A stretch of 64,000 nucleotides of DNA from Candidatus Chloroploca mongolica (GTDB lineage Bacteria > Chloroflexota > Chloroflexia > Chloroflexales > Chloroflexaceae), in assembly GCF_004762035.2 (NCBI RefSeq), contig NZ_SIJK02000016.1, forward strand, positions 52,387-116,386, given 5' to 3'. How positions within the stretch are numbered: the first letter of the stretch is position 1; the number at the start of each line of letters is the position of its first letter. The notes below the pieces were generated by a model. That model worked only from the letters and a program-made list of their open reading frames with translations, ran no database searches and was not told the origin of the DNA. The translations under genes were made by a program, and so were the position numbers. This document shows positions 28,401-36,793 of the stretch, piece after piece.

Positions 28401-31023
28401 GGGCAACCCCACTGGCGAAGCCGCTACGTTGAACAACATGGCGACAGTTTACCAGATGCTGGGAGAGCCGATGCAGGCGCTCCAGTTTTACGAGAAGTCC
28501 TTGCTGATTAGACGTATGGTGAGCGACCTTGCAGGCGAAGCCTATACGCTGAACAACATGGCAGAATTATATCGAAGCATAGGCCAGCCTCAGCGGGCGC
28601 TCCTGTTGTGCGAAGAAGCTATCCTGATCTGGCAGTCAGTGGGCAACGCTAATGGAAAAGCTTCTACGCTCAATAATATGGCGATAGTCTATCAGATTTT
28701 GGGTCAACCAGAGCGTTCGATTACGATCTGCGACGAAGCCTTACCAATCTGGCGTGCAGCAGGCAATCCCGCTGGCGAAGCCAGCACCCTGAACGTTATG
28801 GCAGAGGTGTACCGAAACCTGGGCCAGCCGACGCAGGCGCTCCAGTTCTATGAGAAGACATTGCCAATCTTCCGTACGGTGGGTGACCGCGTAGGCGAAG
28901 CCCAAACACTAAATAACATGGCACTGCTATATCACGGTCTAGGGCAACCCGATCAATCGCTCCAGTTCTACGATGAAGCCTTGTCGCTCTGCCGTATGAT
29001 AAGCTATCGAACTGGAGAAGCCGCTACCCTGCACGGGATGGCGATGGTGTACCAGAGCATAGGGCAACCAGAGCGAGCCCTCCACCTCTTCGCCGAAGCC
29101 ATCCCAATCTCTCGTGAGATAGACGACTGGGCTAGCGAAGCATCTATGCACAAAAGCATGGCGCTGGTGTACCAAACACTAGGGCAACCGCAGCGAGCAC
29201 TTCAACTCTTAGACGAAGTCTTGCCAATTTTTCGTGAAGTTGGGAACCGCACCGAAGAAGCCGATACGCTGAATGGTATGGCGCTAGTGTACCAGACCAT
29301 AGGGCAGCCGCAACGAGCACTCGAACTCTTCGACAAAGCCCTGTCGATCTGGCGTGCAATTGGCAATCGTGCTGGCGAAGCCGCCGCATTGAATGCTATG
29401 GGCATGGTGTACCAAACACTAGGACAACCACAACGAGCATTTGAACTCTTCGATGAAGCCTTGCCGATCCTGCGCAAGGTGGGTAGCCGCGCTGGCGAAG
29501 CTGAAGCATTGCTTGGTCTGGGAGTGTTATACCAGAGCATAGGGCAACCAGAACGAGCACTTGAACTCTTCGACGAAGTCCTGCCGATCTGGCGTGCAAT
29601 TGGTAATCGCGCTGGCGAAGCCGCCGCATTGAATGCTATGGGCATGGTGTATCAGACCATAGGACAGCCGACGCAAGCCTTCCAACTCTTCGACGAAGCT
29701 TTGCCGATCTGGCGTGAAATTGGTAACCGCGCTGGCGAGGCTGCCACGCTAAGCAATATGGCATCGTTGTACCAGAGTCTAGGACAGCCGGAGTGGGCAC
29801 TCGAACTTTACGAGGAGGCTCTGCCAATCTGTCGCGAAGTAGGTAATCGTACTGGCGAAGCCGTCATACTAAGTAATATGGCATATCTGTATATGTACTT
29901 GCAGCAATTTGAACAAGCTTTAATGCAATTTGAAGCATCTATTTTGCTAGCTCAGCAGACAGCTTATCCCGCCGTAGAGACCGCCAGCCTCATTGGTCAA
30001 GCCATACTTTTGTACCAACACTTGGAACGCCCCCAAGAGGCCATGATTCAGATCGAGGCAGCACTTCAAATTTTTGTAAACACTGATTTGCCCCAAGATA
30101 TTTCTGGTAATACACCTGAACATATACACCAAATCCGTGCGGCAATGCAGAGCGGTGAATCTCTCATGCAGTCTGACCCAATAACCCTGCCCACAGAACA
30201 ACTCCAGGTGTTGATTGCCAGTACCGTTGCTGTATTGACGAGCGTTCCTGAACATCATTCCGGTTGGCGGGATGATGTAGCTAACATGCTTATGAATGCT
30301 CAGCAAAGGGGCAATCACTGGCAGATGGAAGTTGATCTCTATGCTGCACTGCTCGCGCTGCTGGACGGTGAATTGGTGGTGCTTGCGCCAGATCACCCTT
30401 ATGCACCTACGTTAGCTGCTATACAAGTGGAAATCGATAACAGGAACATTCCCCCGGTCGAGGTTTCGGAAGAAGTGATGCAGGTGGTACTTGCTTTTGT
30501 GAATGCTCCTAACTGCTCCACCCGTCGCCAGGTGGTCGAAAATCATCAATCCATCCTCTTCTCTCCTGAAGTCGAGGCGCTTCTCGAAGAGTACATTCAA
30601 CTCGCACTCGACCAGGGCGATCAGGATACGGCAAAGGGACTCGCTATTCGTCAGAGTATACTCAAGAGCTGTCAGTCTAGCGGGATCGAAACTGTTTTTA
30701 GCAACTTAATGCTGATAGAGTCTATCTTTAGCCCACAAGCAGCGGATCAAGCACTGGATGTATCACCAATTGACCCCGATCTCGTTCCGCGCTCGATTGT
30801 CGCCCTGCTCGCTGGCCCACAAGAGAAAATGGCCCACGCGCAATACCTCAATGCGCTTGCCGCTGCCAATGATGATCAGGGGCTCACGGCGCTTGTCCAG
30901 GCCATCCAGACCGCCCTCTTCGGCGGTGACTTAGCCCAACTTGGTGCCAAGCTGACTGGCCCGTATGCCGAGGCGTGTGCGGCCATTGTGGCTGGGGTGG
31001 AGCATGCGCAGCAGCAGGAGTAG
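25414..31023 (+). CDS. CHAT protease-STAND NTPase-TPR protein (cassette copy 1)
   Basis: 1869 residues. Residues 1-330 hold a CHAT (caspase-like) peptidase: catalytic His191 in HFMGHG and Cys234 in LNACVSATPG, with VPWEYLYGPDG upstream. A STAND ATPase follows: FQGRQEELR near 352, Walker A IHGIGGQGKTAL near 376, Walker B TLLIFDNAETL near 470, TSRSLLGW near 511 and HPLSLRLLGGAF near 565. Residues 770-1530 are about 18 TPR units of exactly 40 residues. A C-terminal region ends with IQTALFGGDLAQLG, also conserved in copy 2. Logic expected from the family: TPRs sense a ligand, the ATPase oligomerises, CHAT cuts a target. It leads an operon with the TIR-like and membrane genes; no strong ribosome site is visible. 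Confidence 0.92.
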   Translation: MELTISSQSANEALVRCDGVASHCFIPREVLPAPQDGSRLPNPLDDPVAYGRALFTALFPTGSLAHAALAARPERIVLVAEGALDAVPWEYLYGPDGFVVLEVPFVRGLPIERRVAPPTLDGGLHIVAVPSNPLDAAVVPLNIDGEWLRLRESVQAVEGAVVLERTRPATDEQLRRLVAGKRHRVVHFMGHGSAQQDEAQLCFERADGGLELVSARTLAQRLRGTVFLVTLNACVSATPGPTPFSNLARLLIEQGTPYALGMRFSIVDDDARAFARTLYDDLARGVPIEEALLQARLSLARSARPWAVGVPVLYTALTTPAGGFATPAGQPDVRDRRPPIQVSALPRAEGAFQGRQEELRAIGAHLTGDSRPPVLTIHGIGGQGKTALAREVAERFAWAFPGGVWAISLESLPSRELVVADLARFYEISSNAIAPEQLERQMLTSLSHNVVIPPEQLERQVLIRLSQQRTLLIFDNAETLIAAVEAGEREALRLVELLRQELTGAQATLLVTSRSLLGWPGEIYLSLGGLSAPDGARLFRQSAPARAGAIDQRMAEVLSARVEGHPLSLRLLGGAFNDTTMALESFVAAYEAQLAMAHNTYLGEDHRHRTLYASIETSVRYLAPALRDLLSGLWIFHAPFLPETAQAIFDPAPTTDDVQRPDVRDQLHALWQRGLIEREQITLEEGRLLYYRLHPILRLYAEHHLQPQAYAPDLLQSHFATIYLELVRLVSEKLNNDSRASSIAQQVREDFERGLSLCSLEQRDEYQVLWGLVTARLGDLRRALQLCEAALERLQGGDTQIHLLALQSMALVYQGLGQPQRAIQIYEEAMPVWRAICDRAGEAITLRGMAEVYQVLGQPQRALALYEEALSILRVLCEDDLIAVTLSGMAGLYMDLGETQRALQILDEALPILRAVGDRSNEAVTLNYMATVYRSKGQPQQALQLYDEALPLVRAVGNRAGEATTLNGMAMVYQSLSQFHRALQFYEEVLPIWRAMGNPTGEAATLNNMATVYQMLGEPMQALQFYEKSLLIRRMVSDLAGEAYTLNNMAELYRSIGQPQRALLLCEEAILIWQSVGNANGKASTLNNMAIVYQILGQPERSITICDEALPIWRAAGNPAGEASTLNVMAEVYRNLGQPTQALQFYEKTLPIFRTVGDRVGEAQTLNNMALLYHGLGQPDQSLQFYDEALSLCRMISYRTGEAATLHGMAMVYQSIGQPERALHLFAEAIPISREIDDWASEASMHKSMALVYQTLGQPQRALQLLDEVLPIFREVGNRTEEADTLNGMALVYQTIGQPQRALELFDKALSIWRAIGNRAGEAAALNAMGMVYQTLGQPQRAFELFDEALPILRKVGSRAGEAEALLGLGVLYQSIGQPERALELFDEVLPIWRAIGNRAGEAAALNAMGMVYQTIGQPTQAFQLFDEALPIWREIGNRAGEAATLSNMASLYQSLGQPEWALELYEEALPICREVGNRTGEAVILSNMAYLYMYLQQFEQALMQFEASILLAQQTAYPAVETASLIGQAILLYQHLERPQEAMIQIEAALQIFVNTDLPQDISGNTPEHIHQIRAAMQSGESLMQSDPITLPTEQLQVLIASTVAVLTSVPEHHSGWRDDVANMLMNAQQRGNHWQMEVDLYAALLALLDGELVVLAPDHPYAPTLAAIQVEIDNRNIPPVEVSEEVMQVVLAFVNAPNCSTRRQVVENHQSILFSPEVEALLEEYIQLALDQGDQDTAKGLAIRQSILKSCQSSGIETVFSNLMLIESIFSPQAADQALDVSPIDPDLVPRSIVALLAGPQEKMAHAQYLNALAAANDDQGLTALVQAIQTALFGGDLAQLGAKLTGPYAEACAAIVAGVEHAQQQE
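27838..29997 (+). repeat. 18 tandem 120-bp TPR-encoding units in CHAT copy 1
   Basis: Units recur every 120 bp with no length change; their start codon-like ATGGC appears at 27838, 27958, 28078 and so on to 29878. The protein pattern is MAxVYQxLGQPQRALQLYDE then ALPIWRAxGNRAGEAxTLN. Sequence between units is clearly diverged, unlike in copy 2. Confidence 0.9.
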
Positions 31024-31039
31024 TTAGGAAGGTAATATC

Positions 31040-31852
31040 ATGGCCCAACTCTTTCTCATTGCGACCCCTGCCGACGCCACTTGCACCGATGCGCTGCGTG
31101 ATCTGCTCACTGCGCAGGGCTATGGTATCTGGTCACTCCCAGCCCACCTCGATTCCGGCTCAGCCTCCTATCCCAGCGCACTGGAGCGTGGGATTCGCGG
31201 TAGCGCCGCCTTGGTGTTGATCTGGAGCGCGGCGGCGGCGGGCGATGAGTGGGTTGAGCGCATGGTGCGCTATGGGCAGCAACTGAAGAAGCCGGTCATC
31301 ACGCTGGCCCGCGATGCGACGCCACTGCCAATTACGCTGGTTGATGCGCCGGGGCTGCGCGAGAACGGCGACCTTGCAGCGGCAGTCACGCGGCTTGTCC
31401 CGCTGCTGCCGCCACCCGAGCAGGACGATCTGCTGCTGGCGCTGCTGAGCCACGAGTATATCCGTGAGCAGAAACGTGGCATTGCCGAGGCGGTCACCTT
31501 GATTCAGCGCGGTGAGCGCCGTGAGGAACTGCTCGCAATGCTTGAAGATCTGGCCCGCCATAGTCTGTACAACACGGTTGCGGCAGAGGCGCAGCAGGCG
31601 CTCGCCAGCCTCAGCGGTCAGCCCGCGCCGGAAGCCCCGCCCGCTGCGTCGCGCCATACCTTTGGCGTCCGCTGCCCCAAGGGGCACGTCAGTTGGTACG
31701 ATAAGCGCGAGGTCTGCCCCGCCAGCGGGACAATCCCGCGTAGTACGGTGCGTAAGGCCGGGCAAGATCTGGACGAACTGCTGTTGCCCTGCCGTACCGC
31801 CGGTTGTACCGAGACGGTCGTGGTGCGCGTGGACTGTGAGGGCTACACATGA
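31040..31852 (+). CDS. TIR-like protein with Cys-rich C-terminal domain (cassette copy 1)
   Basis: 270 residues; AGGAAGG lies 9 nt before the ATG. Residues 1-110 resemble a bacterial TIR/TIR_2 fold: MAQLFLIATPAD, GYGIWSLP, SAALVLIWS and KKPVITLARD. The position equivalent to the catalytic Glu of TIR NADases, which is Glu in copy 2 (TQIEHA), is Arg here (RMVRYG), so this copy may be inactive; that alignment is by eye. A linker (110-200) leads to a conserved domain with RCPKGHVSWYDKREVC, then CRTAGC and VDCEGY, probably zinc-binding. It ends in an ATGA overlap with the membrane gene. The role may be an NAD-consuming or adaptor effector activated by the CHAT-STAND protein. Confidence 0.75.
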   Translation: MAQLFLIATPADATCTDALRDLLTAQGYGIWSLPAHLDSGSASYPSALERGIRGSAALVLIWSAAAAGDEWVERMVRYGQQLKKPVITLARDATPLPITLVDAPGLRENGDLAAAVTRLVPLLPPPEQDDLLLALLSHEYIREQKRGIAEAVTLIQRGERREELLAMLEDLARHSLYNTVAAEAQQALASLSGQPAPEAPPAASRHTFGVRCPKGHVSWYDKREVCPASGTIPRSTVRKAGQDLDELLLPCRTAGCTETVVVRVDCEGYT

Positions 31853-32349
31853 CCAAACCGCCACCCACTACGCGCACCAGTCCGCCCGTCCCCGACCCAC
31901 CAGTGCCAGAGATCAAGGATGGGGTGCCGCCCCGCGCCGAGCAGCAGCAACTCGCCGCCTTCTTTGCCGAGGCCGAGCGCAAGCAGGTGGACTTCCTCGA
32001 CGAGGCCGGTAAGCGCATCATCGAACTGACCACCTTGCTGCTCGGCGTGCTCTTTACCGTGGTTGCCTTTGGCGACACATACCCGCCGCCCTATCTCGCC
32101 GACAATCCCGTCGCCAAACTGCTCAGTCTGGTCATCCTGGCCTGCTACGTGGTGGCGATGCTGCTCGGGCTGCGCACGGTTCACCCGCGTGACTATGCGC
32201 GATACCGCTACAACCTCGATGGGATGCGTGAAGAGCTTGACCGCATCCTGGCCAACAAGAAGCGCTCGCTCTTCTGGGCCGGGCTCACCTTCTGGGCCGG
32301 CTCGGGTTGCCTGGCGCTGCTGATCGGCATCATCATCATGCTAGCCTGA
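31849..32349 (+). CDS. Three-helix membrane protein, probable effector (cassette copy 1)
   Basis: 166 residues. A Pro-rich cytoplasmic N-terminus is followed by a conserved amphipathic stretch (KQVDFLDEAGKRIIELT) running into three hydrophobic helices near residues 60-78, 95-112 and 143-165. The segment between helices 2 and 3 (YRYNLDGMREELDRIL) is conserved in copy 2. The size and layout resemble SLATT or Pycsar-type small membrane effectors that disrupt the membrane when activated, but I cannot place it firmly in either. Translation is coupled to the TIR-like gene by an ATGA overlap. Confidence 0.7.
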   Translation: MTKPPPTTRTSPPVPDPPVPEIKDGVPPRAEQQQLAAFFAEAERKQVDFLDEAGKRIIELTTLLLGVLFTVVAFGDTYPPPYLADNPVAKLLSLVILACYVVAMLLGLRTVHPRDYARYRYNLDGMREELDRILANKKRSLFWAGLTFWAGSGCLALLIGIIIMLA

Positions 32350-32355
32350 GCTGCT

Positions 32356-32424
32356 TTTTGACGCAAAGGCGCAGAGGCGCAGCGGTATTACATATCTTTG
32401 CGCCGTTGCGCCTTTGCGTCAAAA
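32356..32424. terminator. Palindromic repeat hairpin between convergent operons
   Basis: Perfect 17-bp arms TTTTGACGCAAAGGCGC (32356-32372) and its complement (32408-32424) with a 35-nt loop. It closes the plus-strand cassette and the minus-strand hsdR-peptidase operon, and the stop codon of the peptidase gene lies inside the right arm. Related palindromes occur at 42905-43137 and 44961-45025. Confidence 0.6.
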
Positions 32425-32781
32425 CAACCAGTCTTTTTTGCGGAGCCGCTCCTCACGCTCTTCCCAGTCGGGCAGGTAGGCCCACATGAAGCTTTTGAAA
32501 AGCTTGCTGTGGTTGGGCGCGAGCAGGTGGACGAGTTCGTGGACGATGACGTATTCGCCAAGTTCGCGCGGGAGGTCAACCAGTTCGCTGTTGAGGGTCA
32601 GGTTGCCGGCGGTGGACATTGAGGCCCACTTTGTGCGCATGGCCCGTACCTGGATGCGTACGACGCGTACGCCGATGCGCGCCGCCCATGCGCGGGTGGC
32701 CCAGCGCAGGTCATCGGCGTCGTGCCAGGTGCGCGCAGGCACCTGCGGCATGGTTGTCGCGCCCACGGCTCGCTCGCTCAT
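32419..32781 (-). CDS. YgjP/DUF45-type zinc metallopeptidase
   Basis: 120 residues. The HExxH zinc motif is in VIVHELVHLLAPNHSKLF near residue 79, with the second His and Phe typical of the DUF45 (YgjP, WLM-related) family; NLTLNSELVDLP precedes it. Members are often last genes of type I restriction operons, where the role is not established. The ATG overlaps the hsdR stop (ATGA). The C-terminus RKKDWLF is encoded by a dispersed palindromic repeat, so the original end may have been replaced. Confidence 0.8.
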   Translation of the reverse strand: MSERAVGATTMPQVPARTWHDADDLRWATRAWAARIGVRVVRIQVRAMRTKWASMSTAGNLTLNSELVDLPRELGEYVIVHELVHLLAPNHSKLFKSFMWAYLPDWEEREERLRKKDWLF

Positions 32782-35648
32782 ATGCGTTGGAGTTTCATCA
32801 GCGCGGTGGTTGCCACGATAAAGTGTTGCTGGCCGACTAGGGGGAGCAGGGCTTGGTAGAGGGCGGTGCGCAGGGCACTTGCTTGCTGGGCGTTCCAGCC
32901 GTAGTCGGGGTGCTGCTGGAAGAGGGCGTTGAGCATGGTGGCTTGCGCGGCGGTTACGCCTGCTTGGTAGGGCTGGAGCGCGACGTACAGCGCGTAGCTG
33001 TTTGCGTCGAGGCCCAGATGCGTGCGTTCGTCGGCTGCCTGCGCTGCTTGCTGCGCGAGGGCCTCGAAGGCGGCCAGGGCCTGCTGGGTGGTCAGTTGCC
33101 GATCTTCGTAGGCCTGGGCGACGCTTTCGGCCTGCTCGCCGATGGAGATCAGGAAGGGTTGGCTGGTGGCCTGGTCGTCAACCGCCTTGGCCAGTGCCCG
33201 GCGTAGGTTGAGCACCTTCACGGTGTCGGAGCTGTCTGATTGCTTCAGGGCGGCCAACTCCTGCGGCCCCAGTTCGTGAATGGTGGCGGGTGGCGTCAGG
33301 TTGTAGAGGGTGGTGTGCTCGTGGAGCAGCGTGCGGGTCTTGTCGGTTAGTTCGCGATCCACGTAGGGCCGGGCGCTGTAGGCGCTGCGCACGAGATGGT
33401 AGAGCGCGGCCAGCGCCTCGTAGTCGTTCAGGTAGGGCCGCAGGAAGGCGTCGGGCGAGAGCACATCGTAGACCATTTGGAGTTGGCGGTAGAAGGTGAA
33501 GAATGCCTCACGCAGCTCCTTCGGCTCGAAGTACTCAATCGCCCGCTCCTTGGCCTTGTCGTCCCAGCCACGGGTCAGCGGCAGATACTGCGGGGCGGTC
33601 GCGCCCATCTGGGTCGCGAAGAGGTTGCGCAGCACATCGAGGTTCTGGATCACCGAGGCGACGACATCGGCGTCGAAGGCGAGGGCGCGCTCCAGCTTCT
33701 CGAAGATGCCCACGAAGTCGAGCACAAAGCCGTAGGGCTTCACCAGGCCGTCGTCGTCCTCGTAGGGTCGGTTGACGCGGGCGATCGCCTGGAGCAGCAC
33801 ATGGTCGCGCATCGGCTTGTCCAGGTACATCGCGTAGAGGATCGGCGCGTCGAAGCCGGTCAGCAGCTTCTCGGTGACGATGAGGATCTTCGGCGTGGTG
33901 CCCTTTTGGGCGAATATCTTGCGGACTTCTTTCTCCTGCGGGGCGCTCAGGTAGTGGGCCTTCAGCCGCTCGGGGTCGTTGTGGGCGGGGGAGATCACGA
34001 CCTGGCTGTAGGCGGGCGGCAGGTGCTGGTCGAGTGCGGTTTTGTAGCGCACGCAGGCATCGCGATCCACTGCGACGAGAAACGCCTTGAAGCCCAGCGG
34101 CTCGACGTTCTCACGGAAGTGCGTCGCCACAAAGGCGGCCACCTCGGCGACGCGCTGCTCGGCCTTCAGTGCCTCGGTGAGCGTCACGGCCTTGCGCAGG
34201 ATGGCGTTCAGTTCTTCAAAATCGCTCACGCCCTCGGCTTCGGCCAGCGACAGGAACTCGCGCTCGAGGGTTTCGCGCTCGACGCGCAGGTCAGAGGGGG
34301 CCAGGGCGTAGTTCAGCCGCACGGTGGTGCCATCCTCGACCGACTCGGCGATGTTGTATTTGTCGAGGTAGCCCTGCTCGTCATCAATGCCAAAGACCTT
34401 GAAGGTGCCCTGGCCTTTGGCGAGCTTGTCGATAGGCGTGCCAGTGAAGCCGATGTAGGTGGCATTGGGCAGGGCGGCCAACAGGTAGGTGCCAAGATCG
34501 CCGCCGGTGGTGCGGTGGGCCTCGTCGACCAGGACGACCACGCCGGTGCGCAGGTTTACATTGGCCGGGATGTCATCGAACTTGTGGATCATCGAGACGA
34601 TCAGACCGCGGTAGTCGTCGGCGAGCAGCTTCTGCAGGTCGCGTTTGCTCTCGGCCACTTCCAGGGTGGTGATGCCGTAGCCGGTGATGTTCTTAAAAAG
34701 CTGGGCTTCCAGCTCGTTGCGATCCACGATCATCAGCACGGTCGGCTTCTCGCCATCGGGGGCCTCGCGCAACAGCTTGCTGGCGATGGTGATCATCGTC
34801 AGGGTCTTGCCGCTGCCCTGGGTGTGCCAGATCAACCCGCGCCGCCTGGTCGGCTCGGCCACCCGCACCAGCGCCTTCTCGACCGCACGGGTCTGGTGCT
34901 GGCGCAGGATCATCTTGCTCAGGATGTCGTCGCGGCTCAGGAAGACAATGTAGTCACGCAGCACCTTGAGCATCCGGGCGCGGTCGAAGAAGGCTTTGAC
35001 CTTGCGCTCGTAGTTGCCCGGCTCCTCCTCTTTCCAGTTGAAGAGGCTCTTGCGGCTGGTATTCCAGGTGACGCCGTAGAAGAAGTCGAGCAACTGCGTG
35101 ACCTCAAAGAGCTGCGGCGTGATCAGCAATTCGGGGGTCTCGCGGTGATAGCGGCGCACCTGAGTCACACCCTGCTCCAGGCCATCCTGCTTGCCGGCGG
35201 CCTTGGTCTCGGCCAGGGCAAGCGGGATGCCGTTGATCAAGAAGACCACATCGGCGCGGTTGGCGTAGACCGTGCCGCGATACGTCCACTCATCGGTGAC
35301 CTGGAAGATGTTTGCGTCAGGGTTGTCGAAGTCGATCAGGCGCACATTGCGCTCGCGGTGCTCGGCGGGCACAAAGACCGAATGCTCGCCGCGCAGCCAG
35401 GCCAGCGCATCGCGGTTGCCCTCAATGGTCGCGTTGAGCAGCCCAAGCTGGCGCACAATCTCGCCGGCCCGCGCCGCATCCACCACGCCGGGGTTGAGCC
35501 GCAGCAACTGCGCCGTCAGCACCTCGGCGAAGATGCGCCCCGTCTCGCCACCGCGCAGGCGCAGCGCCTCCTCGCGGGGCACAAAGCGCCAGCCAATCGC
35601 CTCGGCATAGCGGAGCATCGGATTTTGGACGGCGGAGCGTTCGGACAT
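32778..35648 (-). CDS. hsdR: Type I restriction enzyme R subunit (HsdR)
   Basis: 956 residues. The N-terminal nuclease domain shows a PD-(D/E)xK core with NRADVVFLINGIPLALAETK near residue 145. The SF2 motor has Walker A TQGSGKTLTM near 275, DEAHRTTGG near 375, FTGTPID near 400 and QAIARVNRPY near 625. The C-terminal helical part would bind the HsdM-HsdS methyltransferase. HsdR moves DNA toward the bound complex and cuts at collisions. Length is normal. It is separated from hsdM and hsdS by the CHAT cassette copy 2, all on the same strand, and ends in an ATGA overlap with the peptidase gene. Confidence 0.95.
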   Translation of the reverse strand: MSERSAVQNPMLRYAEAIGWRFVPREEALRLRGGETGRIFAEVLTAQLLRLNPGVVDAARAGEIVRQLGLLNATIEGNRDALAWLRGEHSVFVPAEHRERNVRLIDFDNPDANIFQVTDEWTYRGTVYANRADVVFLINGIPLALAETKAAGKQDGLEQGVTQVRRYHRETPELLITPQLFEVTQLLDFFYGVTWNTSRKSLFNWKEEEPGNYERKVKAFFDRARMLKVLRDYIVFLSRDDILSKMILRQHQTRAVEKALVRVAEPTRRRGLIWHTQGSGKTLTMITIASKLLREAPDGEKPTVLMIVDRNELEAQLFKNITGYGITTLEVAESKRDLQKLLADDYRGLIVSMIHKFDDIPANVNLRTGVVVLVDEAHRTTGGDLGTYLLAALPNATYIGFTGTPIDKLAKGQGTFKVFGIDDEQGYLDKYNIAESVEDGTTVRLNYALAPSDLRVERETLEREFLSLAEAEGVSDFEELNAILRKAVTLTEALKAEQRVAEVAAFVATHFRENVEPLGFKAFLVAVDRDACVRYKTALDQHLPPAYSQVVISPAHNDPERLKAHYLSAPQEKEVRKIFAQKGTTPKILIVTEKLLTGFDAPILYAMYLDKPMRDHVLLQAIARVNRPYEDDDGLVKPYGFVLDFVGIFEKLERALAFDADVVASVIQNLDVLRNLFATQMGATAPQYLPLTRGWDDKAKERAIEYFEPKELREAFFTFYRQLQMVYDVLSPDAFLRPYLNDYEALAALYHLVRSAYSARPYVDRELTDKTRTLLHEHTTLYNLTPPATIHELGPQELAALKQSDSSDTVKVLNLRRALAKAVDDQATSQPFLISIGEQAESVAQAYEDRQLTTQQALAAFEALAQQAAQAADERTHLGLDANSYALYVALQPYQAGVTAAQATMLNALFQQHPDYGWNAQQASALRTALYQALLPLVGQQHFIVATTALMKLQRI

Positions 35649-35699
35649 GGAGGAGCCTTTCCGTCACGAGCAAATACGACGTGTTTCGGTGCGCTTATC

Positions 35700-36155
35700 C
35701 TACGCCTGGACAAGCACCAGCACAATCAAGCCTGCCAGCAGCACGGACGCAACACCAAACACGCCGCCTGCCCAACGCATCCAGAACATTTTGTGCGCCA
35801 ACATCGCATCCAGTTCCTCACGCATGCCTTTCAGGTTGTACTGGTAGTGCTTGTACCTGCGCGGCTGGACACCCCAGAGCGCCAGCATCAGCGCACCAAG
35901 GTAGCCGCCTAAAGCGCTGATGCTCAGCACCTTCAGTAGCACATTGCCGGCCAGGTAGGGCGGTGGAAAAGCGTTGCCGAAGGCGATGACGGCGAAGAGA
36001 AGACCGAGCAGCGCCGAGACGAGTTCGATGATGCGCTTGGCCGCCTCGTCGAGAAATTCCAGTTGTTTCTTTTCAAGTTCGGCAAAGAGCTCGATCAAAC
36101 GCTGTTCCTCGGTGGTCGGCGTTCGCCCTTCGAGGATCGGAGGCGGCGTCGTCAT
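35700..36155 (-). CDS. Three-helix membrane protein, probable effector (cassette copy 2)
   Basis: 151 residues, homologous throughout to the 31849 gene: KQLEFLDEAAKRIIELV, then FGNAFPPPYLAGNVLLKVLS, and YQYNLKGMREELDAML. Predicted helices are near residues 44-62, 75-98 and 128-150. The N-terminus is shorter and less Pro-rich. The ATG overlaps the TIR-like stop by ATGA. It lies 51 bp before hsdR, so hsdR may be co-transcribed with the cassette. Confidence 0.7.
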   Translation of the reverse strand: MTTPPPILEGRTPTTEEQRLIELFAELEKKQLEFLDEAAKRIIELVSALLGLLFAVIAFGNAFPPPYLAGNVLLKVLSISALGGYLGALMLALWGVQPRRYKHYQYNLKGMREELDAMLAHKMFWMRWAGGVFGVASVLLAGLIVLVLVQA

Positions 36156-36793
36156 CGGTAGCCCTCACAATCCACTTCAACAACGACCCATTCGGAACAG
36201 CCAGAAGTACCACAGCGAAGCCGCAAAGCATCAAAGTTTTTGCCATCACGCAACTCTGTCAAGCGGACAATGGTACCACCAGCCCGGCAAACCACCTGCT
36301 TGTCGAAGTAGGTAACGTGGCCTTTCGCACAGCGCACGCCAAAGATATGATTCACCGCAGCATTCTGCGCTTTTATCGCGGTTCCAAAGGGCGCTGACGG
36401 TTTAGGTGAAGCATTGTTGCTCGCCCCAGGCGGCAGGTGCGCCAGCAGGTGCGCCACGGCATCAGGAAACGGCGCACGGCTGTGCACGAGCGGCGCTTTC
36501 GCCAACGCCTGCGGAAACGAAGTCCCATCAAGTGCAAGAACCACCAATGGTTTATGGAGCCATTGGGCATGCTCGATTTGCGTTATGACAGGTTGCGCCT
36601 GGGCTGCCGTTGCACTCCAGACAACGAGGATGCTTTGGCTGTCACGCACGCCGGCCTGCCAGACTTGCTCGCGCCCATGTGGCGAACCAGATGGGTCGGC
36701 CCAGATGACATACCCGCGGTCGGCCAACGCGTGGCGCAGTTGCAAGCCAGTGGCCGCATCCTGGGGGCTGTGAATGAGAAAGAGCTGGGTCAT
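36152..36793 (-). CDS. TIR-like protein with Cys-rich C-terminal domain (cassette copy 2)
   Basis: 213 residues from ATG 36793, which overlaps the stop of the CHAT gene (ATGA) and has GGAGGG 8 nt upstream; a longer frame to 36838 lacks support. The TIR-like part runs from MTQLFLIHSPQDA through GYVIWADPSG, SILVVWSAT, and TQIEHAQWLHKPLVVLALDG, which keeps a Glu where copy 1 has Arg. The C-terminal domain has RCAKGHVTYFDKQVVC, CGTSGC and VDCEGY, matching copy 1. The intervening linker is shorter. This copy is the better candidate for an active NADase-type TIR. Confidence 0.75.
   Translation of the reverse strand: MTQLFLIHSPQDAATGLQLRHALADRGYVIWADPSGSPHGREQVWQAGVRDSQSILVVWSATAAQAQPVITQIEHAQWLHKPLVVLALDGTSFPQALAKAPLVHSRAPFPDAVAHLLAHLPPGASNNASPKPSAPFGTAIKAQNAAVNHIFGVRCAKGHVTYFDKQVVCRAGGTIVRLTELRDGKNFDALRLRCGTSGCSEWVVVEVDCEGYR

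Noticed and set aside
33396..35912. 838-codon plus-strand frame opposite hsdR
   Set aside because: Antisense of hsdR; composition rich in Gly, Val, His and Leu with no domain, and hsdR on the other strand is unambiguous.
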